This document shows, one piece after another, positions 17,404 through 25,980 of a stretch of 64,000 bases of DNA; the first letter of the stretch is position 1, and every line of letters starts with the position of its first letter. Both the position numbers and the translations under genes were made by a program. This DNA comes from Palsa-870 sp039935415. GTDB taxonomy: Bacteria; Chloroflexota; Dormibacteria; Dormibacterales; Dormibacteraceae. Location of the stretch: contig JBDTKH010000014.1 in NCBI GenBank assembly GCA_039935415.1, positions 62,001 through 126,000 on the forward strand, given 5' to 3'. The notes under the pieces are model-generated. The model saw only the letters and a program-made list of their open reading frames with translations, had not been told where the DNA came from and did no database searches.

Positions 17404-18612
17404 ATGATCGAGAGTGGCGTAGCCAGCTTCGTCATCCTGCTCATCTCGGCTGTGGTTGTGGCCATGCTGGTCAAGCGCCTGCCGATCCCGTACGTCACGG
17501 CTCTCGCTGCCGTCGGAGCCGCCGGAGGGGCGCTGATCGGGGCCCACCGGCTGCACCTGGATCACTCTCTGATCCTATTTGTCCTGGTCCCTGGCCTCCT
17601 GTTCGAAGCCGCCTTCAACCTCGACTGGAAGCATCTGCGGGACAACCTCCTGGCAGTCATCGCCCTCGCCACGCTCGGGGTCCTCGTGACCGCTGCGGTT
17701 GTGTCGGCGCTTGGGCACTTTGCATTGGGGCTGTCCGTGGCGGTGGCAATCCTTTTCGGGGCGATGGTTTCCCCAACGGACCCGGTCGCCGTGGTGGCGG
17801 TTTTCAGGCGGTTGGGCGTGCCCAGGCGCTTGGCCAACCTTGTCGAATCGGAGAGCCTCTTCAACGATGGAACCGGAGTCGTGCTGTTCACGATCGCATT
17901 GGCCGCCACGACCACCACTGTCTCTCCATGGATCGGAGCGCTTCAATTTCTCGAGCTCGTTGCCGGCGGAATCGCCCTCGGACTGGCGATCGGATTCGTT
18001 CTATCCCGATTGCTTGCCCGGATCGACGACCCACAGGTCGAGATAACGATCACGGCGATCGCCGCCTACGGCGGCTACCTGCTCGGCGAGAGTCTGCATG
18101 TGTCCGGCCTCCTGACCGTGGTCGCGGCTGGGCTTGTCCTGGGCAACTACGGGAGGCCACGTGCCATGTCCGAGCGCACGAGGTCGGCGGTTTCGGTGTT
18201 TTGGGACTATGTCGCCTTCGTCCTGAACTCAGTCGTTTTCCTGCTCATCGGCGCAGATGCACCCTGGAGCATACTGGCCAGCCAGATCTGGGTCGTGCTG
18301 GCAGCGTTCGTGGCTGTTTTGGCCGCCAGAGCGGTGTCCATCTATGGGCTGCTGGCCGTGCTGCGGCCTTTTGGCCGACGCGTAAATCTTCGATGGCAAC
18401 ACCTCATCTTCTGGAGTGGGCTGCGTGGGGCAATCGCCATCGCGCTGCTTCTCAGTCTCACGAAGACCGGGAGCGAGTTCGACACCGTGAGGGCCCTCGT
18501 CTACGGAGTGGTGCTCATCTCAATAGTCATACAGGGCCTGACCATCGGCCCGCTCGCTCGAATTGTCTTGCCTCATGGCGGTGTCGCACAGGACGAGGCG
18601 GCGGCAGGTTGA
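17404..18612 (+). CDS. CPA1-family sodium/proton antiporter
   Basis: A 402-residue polytopic membrane protein of the CPA1 (NhaP/NHE) family that exchanges Na+ or K+ for H+. About 11-12 hydrophobic segments run through it. Diagnostic motifs are SPTDPVAVVAVFRRLGVP and the ion-binding ESLFNDGTGVVLF, with the ND pair typical of electroneutral CPA1 members. The conserved C-terminal helix contains WSGLRGAIAIALLLSL. There is no cytoplasmic RCK tail. The gene is divergent from DUF2254 and followed 30 bp later by doxX. Confidence 0.93.
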   Translation: MIESGVASFVILLISAVVVAMLVKRLPIPYVTALAAVGAAGGALIGAHRLHLDHSLILFVLVPGLLFEAAFNLDWKHLRDNLLAVIALATLGVLVTAAVVSALGHFALGLSVAVAILFGAMVSPTDPVAVVAVFRRLGVPRRLANLVESESLFNDGTGVVLFTIALAATTTTVSPWIGALQFLELVAGGIALGLAIGFVLSRLLARIDDPQVEITITAIAAYGGYLLGESLHVSGLLTVVAAGLVLGNYGRPRAMSERTRSAVSVFWDYVAFVLNSVVFLLIGADAPWSILASQIWVVLAAFVAVLAARAVSIYGLLAVLRPFGRRVNLRWQHLIFWSGLRGAIAIALLLSLTKTGSEFDTVRALVYGVVLISIVIQGLTIGPLARIVLPHGGVAQDEAAAG

Positions 18613-18642
18613 AGACGCAGAGCATCAACATGGCCAACTGAA

Positions 18643-19173
18643 ATGGATGCTTCAATTTTGATTCTCCGCCTCATCGTTGGGCTATATGTATTTGCCCACG
18701 GCACGCAAAAGCTGTTCGGTTGGTTCGCTGCGTCTGCCCCGGCAAACGCCGACGCCGTCTTCACTGAATCCGGCCTGCGTCCGGCAAAATTCTGGGCCAG
18801 CCTGCTCGGGATCACCGAGGCAGTCGGCGCGGCCTTGTTCGCGACTGGCCTCCTAAGCCCCCTCGGGTCGATCTGGATAGGTGGCGCGATGCTCGTATCT
18901 GTACTCGGCCTGCGCTTGTCGAAAGGCCTCTTCGAATTTAGAGGCGGAATCGAGTTGCCGCTGACGAACTTGGCGGTGGCCGTGGCGGTTGGAATAACCG
19001 GTCCTGGCTTGTACTCGATAGATGCTGTCCTGGGGATCACGCTGCGCGAGTTCCGTGTAGCCGTTGTGGCGATGATTCTCGCCTACCTTGTCGTAGTAGC
19101 CGCACTGACTCCATGGCTGTCCCTCGATTCTGGAAGCGCCGCCGAAAGTAGCCAAATCGGCCAGGCGGTCTAG
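18643..19173 (+). CDS. DoxX family membrane protein
   Basis: A 176-residue protein with four membrane helices and the DoxX-family N-terminus (LRLIVGLYVFAHGTQKLFGW). The family is linked to thiosulfate/quinone chemistry and to oxidative-stress membrane complexes. It lies between a cation antiporter and a zinc-ribbon/OsmC-type pair, consistent with a stress role; the exact function cannot be inferred. Confidence 0.88.
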   Translation: MDASILILRLIVGLYVFAHGTQKLFGWFAASAPANADAVFTESGLRPAKFWASLLGITEAVGAALFATGLLSPLGSIWIGGAMLVSVLGLRLSKGLFEFRGGIELPLTNLAVAVAVGITGPGLYSIDAVLGITLREFRVAVVAMILAYLVVVAALTPWLSLDSGSAAESSQIGQAV

Positions 19174-19258
19174 GTGCCTTGAGGGTCCATGTGTACCTTC
19201 AGGAATTGAGGGAGCCAAGGGCTTGCAAGTGGCCCAAGATAGCGGTGTGAGCGAACCC

Positions 19259-19486
19259 ATGTCTCAGCCTGCCACCTGCCCACACTGTGGCTCTGAGCGT
19301 GTGATGCCCGTGATCTATGGGCTGGACAAGCGCGAGCGGGAGGCCCTTCGCGGGGGGCCGGTCGCGATCGGCGATGTCATCGGCGAAGAGGCGAAGACCT
19401 GGGAATGTGGCGAGTGTTATCACCGCTGGGGCCGTCTCGTCGACCAGGCCCCGGACCTCATCGACGCTCCGTCGGCCGACGAGTAA
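19259..19486 (+). CDS. Small zinc-ribbon protein
   Basis: A 75-residue hypothetical protein with two CxxC knuckles, CPHC near the N-terminus and CGEC after about 39 residues, followed by YHRWGR. This is a classic zinc-ribbon spacing, suggesting nucleic-acid or protein binding. The ATG at 19259 is chosen because the conserved part starts there; GTG at 19247 and TTG at 19223 are also in frame. The function is unknown. Confidence 0.6.
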   Translation: MSQPATCPHCGSERVMPVIYGLDKREREALRGGPVAIGDVIGEEAKTWECGECYHRWGRLVDQAPDLIDAPSADE

Positions 19487-19624
19487 CTGACGGAAGTCAG
19501 CTCTCGGCCTTTACGCAGCCATGGTGGACGGCACTTTCACGGTCGGCGCTGCCTGGCGGCTCTTCGTCGACGGTGCCGATCCGCCGGAATGTGGACTAAC
19601 GTGAAGGGGATCTGCTGAGGAAAA

Positions 19625-20092
19625 ATGGAAGATCTCAAGTACGTCTCACGAGTCAGGATCGTCCGGGATCGGGGCCCGATCCGCGAAGCGTTCCTGCCGG
19701 CCGAGCCGAAACCGGTGCTTTTCGGCACCCACGACGAGGTCCGCGAGCACTACGGCACAGCCCCGGGACAATACCCCGACCACGCTACGACGCTCGACTA
19801 TGTCGTCGCCGCTGCCGCAGGTTGACTGACCGGCACCCTCGGGGGCGCGCTGGAGGCGCGCGAAATCGACGCCAGTGCCGGACGACTGACATCCGAAGCG
19901 GAGGGCGACGTCGTGTTGGAGGACAAGGTTCTGGTGATTAAGCGGATTCGGGTCCGCTACCAACTGACCGGGTGTCCCGAGGACAAGCGGGAGGCGGCCG
20001 AGCGGGCGCACAGCTATCACGCGTCGCGGTGTCCCGTGGCGAAGAGCATCGGTAGTTCGATCGAGATCACCACCCAGCTCGATTTCGTGTGA
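19625..20092 (+). CDS. OsmC-family protein with in-frame TGA at the catalytic Cys: candidate selenoprotein
   Basis: The frame encodes a full 155-residue OsmC/Ohr-like protein if the TGA at 19823-19825 is read through. The TGA sits where the family has its peroxidatic Cys (AAAG-x-LTGTLGGALEAR). The second conserved Cys is kept (RCPVAKSIG), and the part after TGA remains coding to a TGA at 20090. Downstream of the TGA the RNA can fold: an outer stem CCGGCAC (19830-19836) with GTGCCGG (19875-19881), and an inner stem GCGCGC (19845-19850) with GCGCGC (19856-19861) closing loop TGGAG. That loop starts 25 bases after the UGA and has a G at its second base, as in bacterial SECIS elements. GAGGA precedes the ATG. 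The alternative is a pseudogene with one nonsense mutation. No selA/B/C/D is in view. Confidence 0.7.
19830..19881 (+). promoter_or_regulatory. Putative bacterial SECIS stem-loop in the OsmC-family gene
   Basis: A two-part stem-loop starts 4 bases after the in-frame TGA: a 7-bp outer stem, an internal loop, then a 6-bp GC-only stem with the 5-base loop TGGAG. Distance to the apical loop and the G in its first two positions match known bacterial SECIS rules. GC-rich DNA forms such hairpins easily, so this is supportive only. Confidence 0.45.
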
Positions 20093-20237
20093 TTGTCAGC
20101 CGGCGGTGGTGCGTCTCGAACCAGGCGCACGAAGAGGTCGCCCATCTGGCGAAGGCCGCCCCAGAAAACGTCGGACCAGTTCGCCACGGTATCTGGGGGC
20201 TATCGCCGCATAGACCGCCCCACGGAGCTCGGGTCTG

Positions 20238-21020
20238 ATGTCTTACGTCTCAACGCAGTATCCAGCGTTGGAGGTCCGCGACTTGAGTGTAAGTTACGGT
20301 TCCATCCACGCCGTCGAAGGCGTGTCGATGCGGATCTTGGACGGCGAGATATTTGGTCTCCTTGGTCCCAACGGCGCAGGAAAGACGAGCACCCTCAGTG
20401 CAATCGAAGGACTCTTGAAGCCGGACTCGGGATCAATTCTCATCGGAGGCATCGACGCTCGTGCCAATCCGTCCTCAGCCAAAGCCAGGATTGGGGTTCA
20501 ACTTCAATCGACCAGCTTCCACGCGTCGTTGAACATTCGCGAGATCGTGTCGCTGTATGGCGGACTCTATGGGCTGTCGCTGTCACGGGCGCAAGTCCTC
20601 GACTACCTGCGTGACATGCACCTCGACCAGGAAGCCTCGAAGCACTTCGGCCAGCTCTCAGGCGGTCAGCAGAAGCGCCTGTCGTTGCTGATCGCGACCC
20701 TCCACGATCCCGAGCTGGTCTTGCTCGACGAACCGACCGCCGGCCTGGACCCTCAGGCGCGGCGCCAGCTCTGGGATCGGATCGACGCCATGCGCAAGAC
20801 GGGCCGAAGCATTCTTTTGACGACCCACTCCATGGAGGAGGCGCAATCGGTCTGTGACCGGGTCGCGATCATGGACCAAGGACGGATTCTCACCAACGAC
20901 ACACCTGCGGGTTTGATCGAGAAGCACAAGGACGACCCGGCCGTCCGCGCCGTGGCGAGAGGCCAGGTGACCCTTGAGGACGTATTCATAGGGCTGACCG
21001 GAAGTGACGTCCGTGAGTGA
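20238..21020 (+). CDS. ABC exporter ATP-binding protein (first system)
   Basis: A 260-residue ABC ATPase of the drug/antibiotic exporter (CcmA/DrrA-like) class. Walker A is LLGPNGAGKTS, the signature is LSGGQQKR, Walker B is LVLLDEPTAGLDP, and the H-loop is LLTTHSMEEA. It overlaps the following ABC-2 permease gene, so the two form a transporter that most likely exports a hydrophobic compound. The substrate is unknown. Confidence 0.93.
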   Translation: MSYVSTQYPALEVRDLSVSYGSIHAVEGVSMRILDGEIFGLLGPNGAGKTSTLSAIEGLLKPDSGSILIGGIDARANPSSAKARIGVQLQSTSFHASLNIREIVSLYGGLYGLSLSRAQVLDYLRDMHLDQEASKHFGQLSGGQQKRLSLLIATLHDPELVLLDEPTAGLDPQARRQLWDRIDAMRKTGRSILLTTHSMEEAQSVCDRVAIMDQGRILTNDTPAGLIEKHKDDPAVRAVARGQVTLEDVFIGLTGSDVRE

Positions 21021-21795
21021 GGCGATGGCTCGCGTTCGACCCGTGGCGGCGCCGTCGCTGCAGAGAACACTCAAAGCCCTTCTGAGGGCCGACTTCACGG
21101 TGCAGCTGCGAAACGTCCGCGCCTTGATTCTGAACTTCGTCATGCCGATCGCCCTCCTTTACGGACTGTTCGCCAACAAGCGCGCGAGCCTGCTCGGCAA
21201 CGCCAATTTCAGAGTTGGGGTCGTCCTGATGACCGGCATGCTCACGCTGGCCATCCTTATCTACTCGATCACCATTGCCAGGGATCGCGAGCGAGGAGTC
21301 TTTCAACGCCTCCGGGCCACTCCCGCTCCCAGCTGGACGATCATGGCCAGCCGGCTCATCGTCCAGGAGGTCGCGATTTTGCTCCTGGCGGTGGTGGTTT
21401 TGATCGCCGCCCGCCTACTGGAAAACATCACCCTGACCCCGGAGGCGTACGCTCTGACCCTCGTCGTCCTGCTTCTCAGCTCAGCGACGTTTCTGAGCAT
21501 CGGACAAGCCCTGGTCGGACTCGTCAAGTCTGCGGACACGGTCAACGCCGTTGCGCCCTTGACCTATCTGCCAGTGCTTGCTTTGGGACTGTTCCGGCAC
21601 ATCTCCACATTTGGAGATACCTTCGAGACTATCGCCCGCTGGTCGCCTGGGGGAGTTGTGGCTTTGCTGCTGTCGGGCGCGATGCAGCCAAGCTCGTGGA
21701 CCTCTGACACGTGGTGGGCCCTGGTTGCCAGCCTCGCCTATTCGGCCGTGTTTGCCGGTATAGGGATCAGATGGTTTAGATGGAGCACGACCTGA
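21013..21795 (+). CDS. ABC-2 type permease (first system)
   Basis: A membrane permease of about 260 residues with six hydrophobic segments. It carries the ABC-2 coupling-helix region (ARDRERGVFQRLRATPAP) and the late conserved segment LTYLPVLALGLF. The start is taken as the GTG at 21013, which overlaps the ATPase stop by 8 bases; a GTG at 21004 is in the same frame. It pairs with the ATPase just upstream. Confidence 0.88.
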   Translation: MSEAMARVRPVAAPSLQRTLKALLRADFTVQLRNVRALILNFVMPIALLYGLFANKRASLLGNANFRVGVVLMTGMLTLAILIYSITIARDRERGVFQRLRATPAPSWTIMASRLIVQEVAILLLAVVVLIAARLLENITLTPEAYALTLVVLLLSSATFLSIGQALVGLVKSADTVNAVAPLTYLPVLALGLFRHISTFGDTFETIARWSPGGVVALLLSGAMQPSSWTSDTWWALVASLAYSAVFAGIGIRWFRWSTT

Positions 21796-21825
21796 TCGGA
21801 CTCGGCTCAGACGTTCGACAAGCTG

Positions 21826-22875
21826 ATGCCAATGTCCTCCCTCGACGCGGCTTTGACCCTTTGGTTGCGCTCTTGTAGGTCGGCTGAACTCCTTGCCGCA
21901 GGACGCAAAGTAGGGGTCGTGAATCTGATTCCCGGCTGGCTCAGGCGGCGGAACGATGCATCCGGCACGGGTACGCGCCTCCGGCGCTTCGCACACGAGA
22001 GCGGTCGGCCGATTGTGGATGAGCTCGGAAGGCCGGCCTATGCAAGACTGCGGGCACACGCCCGGGGAAGAGGCGGCCTCGGGTTCGCGGCCGGATGTCT
22101 CCTTTTGCTGACCCTGATCATGGTGGCGGACCTGGCCGGTCCCCGCAATGTGACGCCTGGAGCCCTCAGCTTGGTGCCCGTCGCTGTGGCTGCCGCCTTG
22201 CTCTCCCCCCGATTGATCGTTTTGGTGGTGGTCGCAGGCTTGGCAACGCGGCTGGTCGCCGCAATCACGGGCGAGATCACCGCAGTCACGGCGATCGCCG
22301 AGATGACGTCGATCCTCGTTCTCGGCCTGGTCGGCCGGGAGGCTGCGGTCAACTTCGCTCTGGCCGAAAGGCGGGCATTGCACGACCCGCTCACCGGCCT
22401 GCCCAACCGCAGTCTTTTGATTGACCGGTTGGGGCAGGCGATCCGGCGTGCGGAGCGCGAAAAGGCGAGCGTTTGCCTCCTGTACCTCGATCTGGACGGT
22501 TTCAAGGCCGTGAACGACCGGTTGGGTCACGCTGGGGGCGACAGACTTCTGCAGCTTGCGGCTGAGGCGCTCCTTGGTCGACTGCGCGACTCCGATACCC
22601 TGGCCCGTCTGGGCGGTGACGAGTTTGCGGTGCTATTGGACGGCTCCGGCGGGGCTGCGCAAGGTGCCGGCACTGCGGAGAGGATTCGTGCTGCGTTGGC
22701 CGAGCCCTTCTTGATTCGCGGCCGATCTGTCGAGGTACGAGCGAGCATCGGGATAGCTGTTTACCCCGAGGGCGGCGGTGACGCAGGCACGATGATGCGC
22801 ACTGCCGACGCTGCGATGTATGCGGCAAAGCGCCCGAGCCGGCCCGACATGACTGTCAAGCCCCGCCGACGTTGA
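21826..22875 (+). CDS. Membrane diguanylate cyclase (GGDEF)
   Basis: A 349-residue protein that should make cyclic di-GMP. Three or so hydrophobic helices (about residues 80-175) precede a full GGDEF domain with DPLTGLPNR, YLDLDGFKAVND and the active-site GGDEF. An inhibitory I-site RDSD stands five residues before GGDEF, so product inhibition is expected. The first 30 codons are poorly conserved and a GTG at 21919 could be the true start. It lies between two ABC exporter systems. No phosphodiesterase domain is present. Confidence 0.88.
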   Translation: MPMSSLDAALTLWLRSCRSAELLAAGRKVGVVNLIPGWLRRRNDASGTGTRLRRFAHESGRPIVDELGRPAYARLRAHARGRGGLGFAAGCLLLLTLIMVADLAGPRNVTPGALSLVPVAVAAALLSPRLIVLVVVAGLATRLVAAITGEITAVTAIAEMTSILVLGLVGREAAVNFALAERRALHDPLTGLPNRSLLIDRLGQAIRRAEREKASVCLLYLDLDGFKAVNDRLGHAGGDRLLQLAAEALLGRLRDSDTLARLGGDEFAVLLDGSGGAAQGAGTAERIRAALAEPFLIRGRSVEVRASIGIAVYPEGGGDAGTMMRTADAAMYAAKRPSRPDMTVKPRRR

Positions 22876-23299
22876 GCGTCCATGAACCAGCCTGAGCAAC
22901 CCCGACCGCCGCCCCGTCACCCGGGCCAAATTCTTGAGTCGGTTGTCGAGGTCGGCCACGATCGCGCCGACGGCCGAATCAACCGAGTCCCGGGCGGGTT
23001 GCTGCCCGCACTGTGGCTTCGAGCGGTGAACGTACAGGTGAAGAACACGATCAGCTTCCTGAAGACAAGGGCACCTGCCCCCGCGCCGGAGCAGATGGCG
23101 ATGGCCATCGCGACCAGGCTGGCGCGGGTTTCGGGCAGCCATTCGGCAGCGGTCCCGCCGAGCCCTTCGGTGAGGACCACGGCGAGCGCCCTGCGCGGCC
23201 CGGCGAATGCGCCATGCAACCGTTGTTTGCAGCCCCCCTTCAGTTCGAGATCCCCTCGAACAGCACGTCGATAATATCAGCCATGGCAGGGTTGGCAAA
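22876..23299. other. Intergenic stretch between diguanylate cyclase and second ABC system
   Basis: About 420 bases without a recognised gene. A minus-strand frame at 22917-23219 would encode 100 residues with one hydrophobic run (SLVAMAIAICSGAGAGALVF), but its tail is Arg/Ser-rich and typical of non-coding frames. A plus-strand frame from 22882 overlaps it. No regulator gene is visible for the ABC operon that follows. Confidence 0.4.
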
Positions 23300-24259
23300 G
23301 TGAGCGCCAGCACTCATCACACCGCGGCAGCTGCGGTTGCGAAAGGGTCGACACCGCATCCGCTTATCGTCACGCAACGGGTTTCGAAGCGGTTCGGCTC
23401 GGTCAGAGCAGTCGCTGAGCTCAGCCTCGAGGTGGAAGCAGGCGAGATAGTTGGATTCCTCGGGCCCAACGGCGCGGGCAAGACCACGACCATCCGCATG
23501 CTGATGGGCTTCATCAGCCCCTCGTCCGGTCGGTGCTCGGTCTTCGGTGCGTCGTTGCGGGACCGCTGGGACCTGAGACGGCGAGTTGGCTATCTGCCCG
23601 GAGATTTCCGGATGGATCCGTCCATGTGCGGTCGCGATCTGTTCCAGTGGTTCGGCCGCCTGCGTGGCGGGGTCAATCAATCGCGGGTCGATGACCTTAC
23701 CGAACGGCTCCAGCTCGACCCGACCCGCCCTTTCGGTGCGCTCTCCAAGGGCAACCGGCAGAAGATCGGAATCGTCCAGGCGTTCATGAACGACCCGGAG
23801 GTCCTGATTCTCGACGAGCCGACGACCGGCCTGGACCCACTCGTGCAGCGCGACTTCTTAGAGCTGGTCCGTGCCTGTGCGGCGAACGGAGCCGCAGTGC
23901 TGTTCTCATCTCACGTATTGCCGGAGGTCGAACGTCTGGCCTCGCGAGTGGCGATCATTCGAGCCGGTCGCCTGGTGACGGTTGCCACCATCGACCAGCT
24001 CGCCGAGCACGCACGCCACCGACTTGAACTCAGATTCGCAAACCCGGTGCCACACGATCTTTTCGTGGGCGTACCGGGCGTGGTCGCGCAACAGGTGGAC
24101 GGCAGGTCGGTTGTGATCACGCTCGACGGGCCCGCCGGGCCGGCGATGGAGGTGGCTGCGAAGGGGCCGGGACTCATTCGGGTCAGCTCTGCAGGCGACG
24201 ACCTCGAGGACCTTTTCTTGAAGTTCTATGAAGGCCCTCCGGAAAGCACCCATGCCTGA
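23300..24259 (+). CDS. ABC exporter ATP-binding protein (second system)
   Basis: A 319-residue ABC ATPase: Walker A FLGPNGAGKTT, a degenerate signature LSKGNRQK, Walker B VLILDEPTTGLDP, and the H-loop FSSHVLPEVERL. The 80-residue C-terminal extension is typical of DrrA/CcmA-like exporters. The GTG at 23300 is chosen; the frame is open upstream but conserved sequence starts about 25 codons later. It overlaps the following permease gene by 8 bases. Confidence 0.9.
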   Translation: MSASTHHTAAAAVAKGSTPHPLIVTQRVSKRFGSVRAVAELSLEVEAGEIVGFLGPNGAGKTTTIRMLMGFISPSSGRCSVFGASLRDRWDLRRRVGYLPGDFRMDPSMCGRDLFQWFGRLRGGVNQSRVDDLTERLQLDPTRPFGALSKGNRQKIGIVQAFMNDPEVLILDEPTTGLDPLVQRDFLELVRACAANGAAVLFSSHVLPEVERLASRVAIIRAGRLVTVATIDQLAEHARHRLELRFANPVPHDLFVGVPGVVAQQVDGRSVVITLDGPAGPAMEVAAKGPGLIRVSSAGDDLEDLFLKFYEGPPESTHA

Positions 24260-25052
24260 AGTCTTGATTCAGGTCCTGTGGCGACGCCGTCTGTGGTTGT
24301 TGTTGTGGTGTCTCGGAGTCTTCGGCGCCGATGCCCTGCTGGCGGTGGCTTATCCGACTATCCGCGACAACAGCGAGCTCGACAAGACGTTTGCCGGCTT
24401 ACCCCCGGGAGTTCAGGCCGCGCTCGGGTTGCAAGCGGGGGCCATAACTTCGCCCGCCGGATATCTGAACAGTCAGTACTTCGCCAACATTTTGCCGATC
24501 CTGCTGCTGGTCCTTGCAATCGGTCTTGCGGCCTGGAGTATCGGCGGGGACGAGGGGGCCGGCACGATGGAACTGCTGCTCGAAAATCCCATCAGCCGCA
24601 TGCGAGTGGCGCTCGAGCGAGCCGGCGCCCTTGTAGCGGAGCTGGCAGCTGTGACTGTGATTGCCGGAGCCGGCCTGCTTGTGCTGGCGCCGGCCACCGG
24701 ACTGAACAAAGGGTTGAGCCCGGATCGGATCGCAGAGGCAGCAGTCGCGGCAGGGCTGCTCGCTTTGACGTTTTCTTCCATTGCGTTTGGGGTCGGAGCC
24801 GCGACAGGATCTCGTGGCGCGGCTATAACGACGGCCGCGGCAATCTCCGTTGCACTTTTCATGATCGAGGGTTTCGCCGCACAGGTGAACTGGCTTCGTC
24901 CGATCCGAGAGGCATCTCCGTGGCACTGGTTCCTGGGAACAGACCCGATTCGAAACGGACTGCTCTGGCAAAGCTGGGTACTCCCCTTGACTGTCTCGGC
25001 GGCCCTGATCCTTCTGGGCAGCGCGCTGTTTGTCCGCCGGGACCTGCGGTAG
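24252..25052 (+). CDS. ABC-2 type permease (second system)
   Basis: A permease of about 266 residues with six hydrophobic segments. It shows the ABC-2 subclass pattern of a small early loop (TFAGLPPGVQAALGL), GGDEGAGTMELLLENPISR as the coupling region, and SPWHWFLGTDPIRNG near the end, as in putative antibiotic exporter permeases. The ATG at 24252 overlaps the ATPase stop; ATG 24228 is an alternative. It forms a second exporter distinct from the one at 20.2 kb. Confidence 0.87.
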   Translation: MPEVLIQVLWRRRLWLLLWCLGVFGADALLAVAYPTIRDNSELDKTFAGLPPGVQAALGLQAGAITSPAGYLNSQYFANILPILLLVLAIGLAAWSIGGDEGAGTMELLLENPISRMRVALERAGALVAELAAVTVIAGAGLLVLAPATGLNKGLSPDRIAEAAVAAGLLALTFSSIAFGVGAATGSRGAAITTAAAISVALFMIEGFAAQVNWLRPIREASPWHWFLGTDPIRNGLLWQSWVLPLTVSAALILLGSALFVRRDLR

Positions 25053-25101
25053 ATGGCCTTGTTTAGCCTGCGTTCAAGAACGAGTCTCAACGTGGAGGCG
25101 T

Positions 25102-25971
25102 TTGACGCAACTGGAAAAAAGGTCTCTTAGCGATGAGGAAGGCTTCGACCCGGAGCCCCATCCTCGATTGATCGGACTGGACGGGGTACCCGGCTCGATA
25201 CCGCCTCGCCGAGGTGATCTCAAGCCGGCGCTCGCCAGGTTGGGGGATGTGTTCCCGGGCCAGCTTCTGCTCGCGACTGATTTCGACGGTACCCTCGCTC
25301 CGATTGTTGGGCACCCGGACGCGGCGAAAGCTCTGCCGGCGAACCTGGATCTGATCAACCGGCTGGTTGATCTCGGAGTCCACGTGGCGGTGATCAGCGG
25401 GCGCGCCCAACACGACATCCGTGACAGAGTGCCCATCCAGGGCCCGCACATCATGGGCGAAAACGGAATGGGCGATACCACGGCGCCAGAGCGACGGGCG
25501 CTGGATCGCTTCAACGCGAAGGTGGGCCGGCTGGTCGCACCACAACCAGGCGTGTGGTTGGAGCGCAAACCGAGCTCCACCTCGGTTCACTACCGAGGCG
25601 CCCCCGACGCCGCCGCGTCAATTCGGTCCGCTGTTCTCCCAATGGCCAATCGGTTTGGCCTGGTGGCGACCATGGGCCGGATGGTGGTTGAAGTGAGGCC
25701 CGAACGCGCAGATAAGGCGAGGGCTATGTCGGTCTTGATCGCGGGCCTCCAGCCCAGAGCAGTCATCTACGCTGGAGACGACGAGCCCGATCACACCGTG
25801 TTCAAGCTCCTGAACGAGACTCCTCGACCTCACCTGACCGTCGGGGTCAGCTCGACCGAGCGGCCACCAGATACCTTCCGAAATTGCGATCTAGTGGTCG
25901 AAGGCCCCGACGGAATGGCAGACTTCCTCCATCGCCTCCTGGAGCGGGTCGCCCGGCGTCAACCGAGTTAG
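25102..25971 (+). CDS. otsB: Trehalose-6-phosphate phosphatase
   Basis: A HAD-superfamily phosphatase of about 289 residues. Motif I is ATDFDGTLAPI with the nucleophile Asp and acid/base Asp. Motif II is in VAVISGRA, KPSSTSVHYR is the OtsB lysine region, and motif III is GDDEPDHTVF. It hydrolyses trehalose 6-phosphate to trehalose. The start is uncertain; the TTG at 25102 has GGAGG 3 bases upstream and is the best candidate. No otsA lies nearby, but a TreT-like trehalose synthase is 3 kb downstream, so the neighbourhood is linked to trehalose. Confidence 0.88.
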   Translation: MTQLEKRSLSDEEGFDPEPHPRLIGLDGVPGSIPPRRGDLKPALARLGDVFPGQLLLATDFDGTLAPIVGHPDAAKALPANLDLINRLVDLGVHVAVISGRAQHDIRDRVPIQGPHIMGENGMGDTTAPERRALDRFNAKVGRLVAPQPGVWLERKPSSTSVHYRGAPDAAASIRSAVLPMANRFGLVATMGRMVVEVRPERADKARAMSVLIAGLQPRAVIYAGDDEPDHTVFKLLNETPRPHLTVGVSSTERPPDTFRNCDLVVEGPDGMADFLHRLLERVARRQPS

Positions 25972-25980
25972 TGGACCCCA

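Noticed and set aside
22917..23219. Minus-strand 100-codon frame with a hydrophobic run
   Set aside because: The second half is Arg/Ser/Pro-rich like non-coding frames; there is no promoter or ribosome site and a plus-strand frame overlaps it.
23239..23313. Minus-strand peptide SAGAHFANPAMADIID resembling an aquaporin NPA box
   Set aside because: Only 25 codons, it overlaps the start of the ABC ATPase gene, and the sequence before and after does not continue as a MIP protein. Treated as coincidence.
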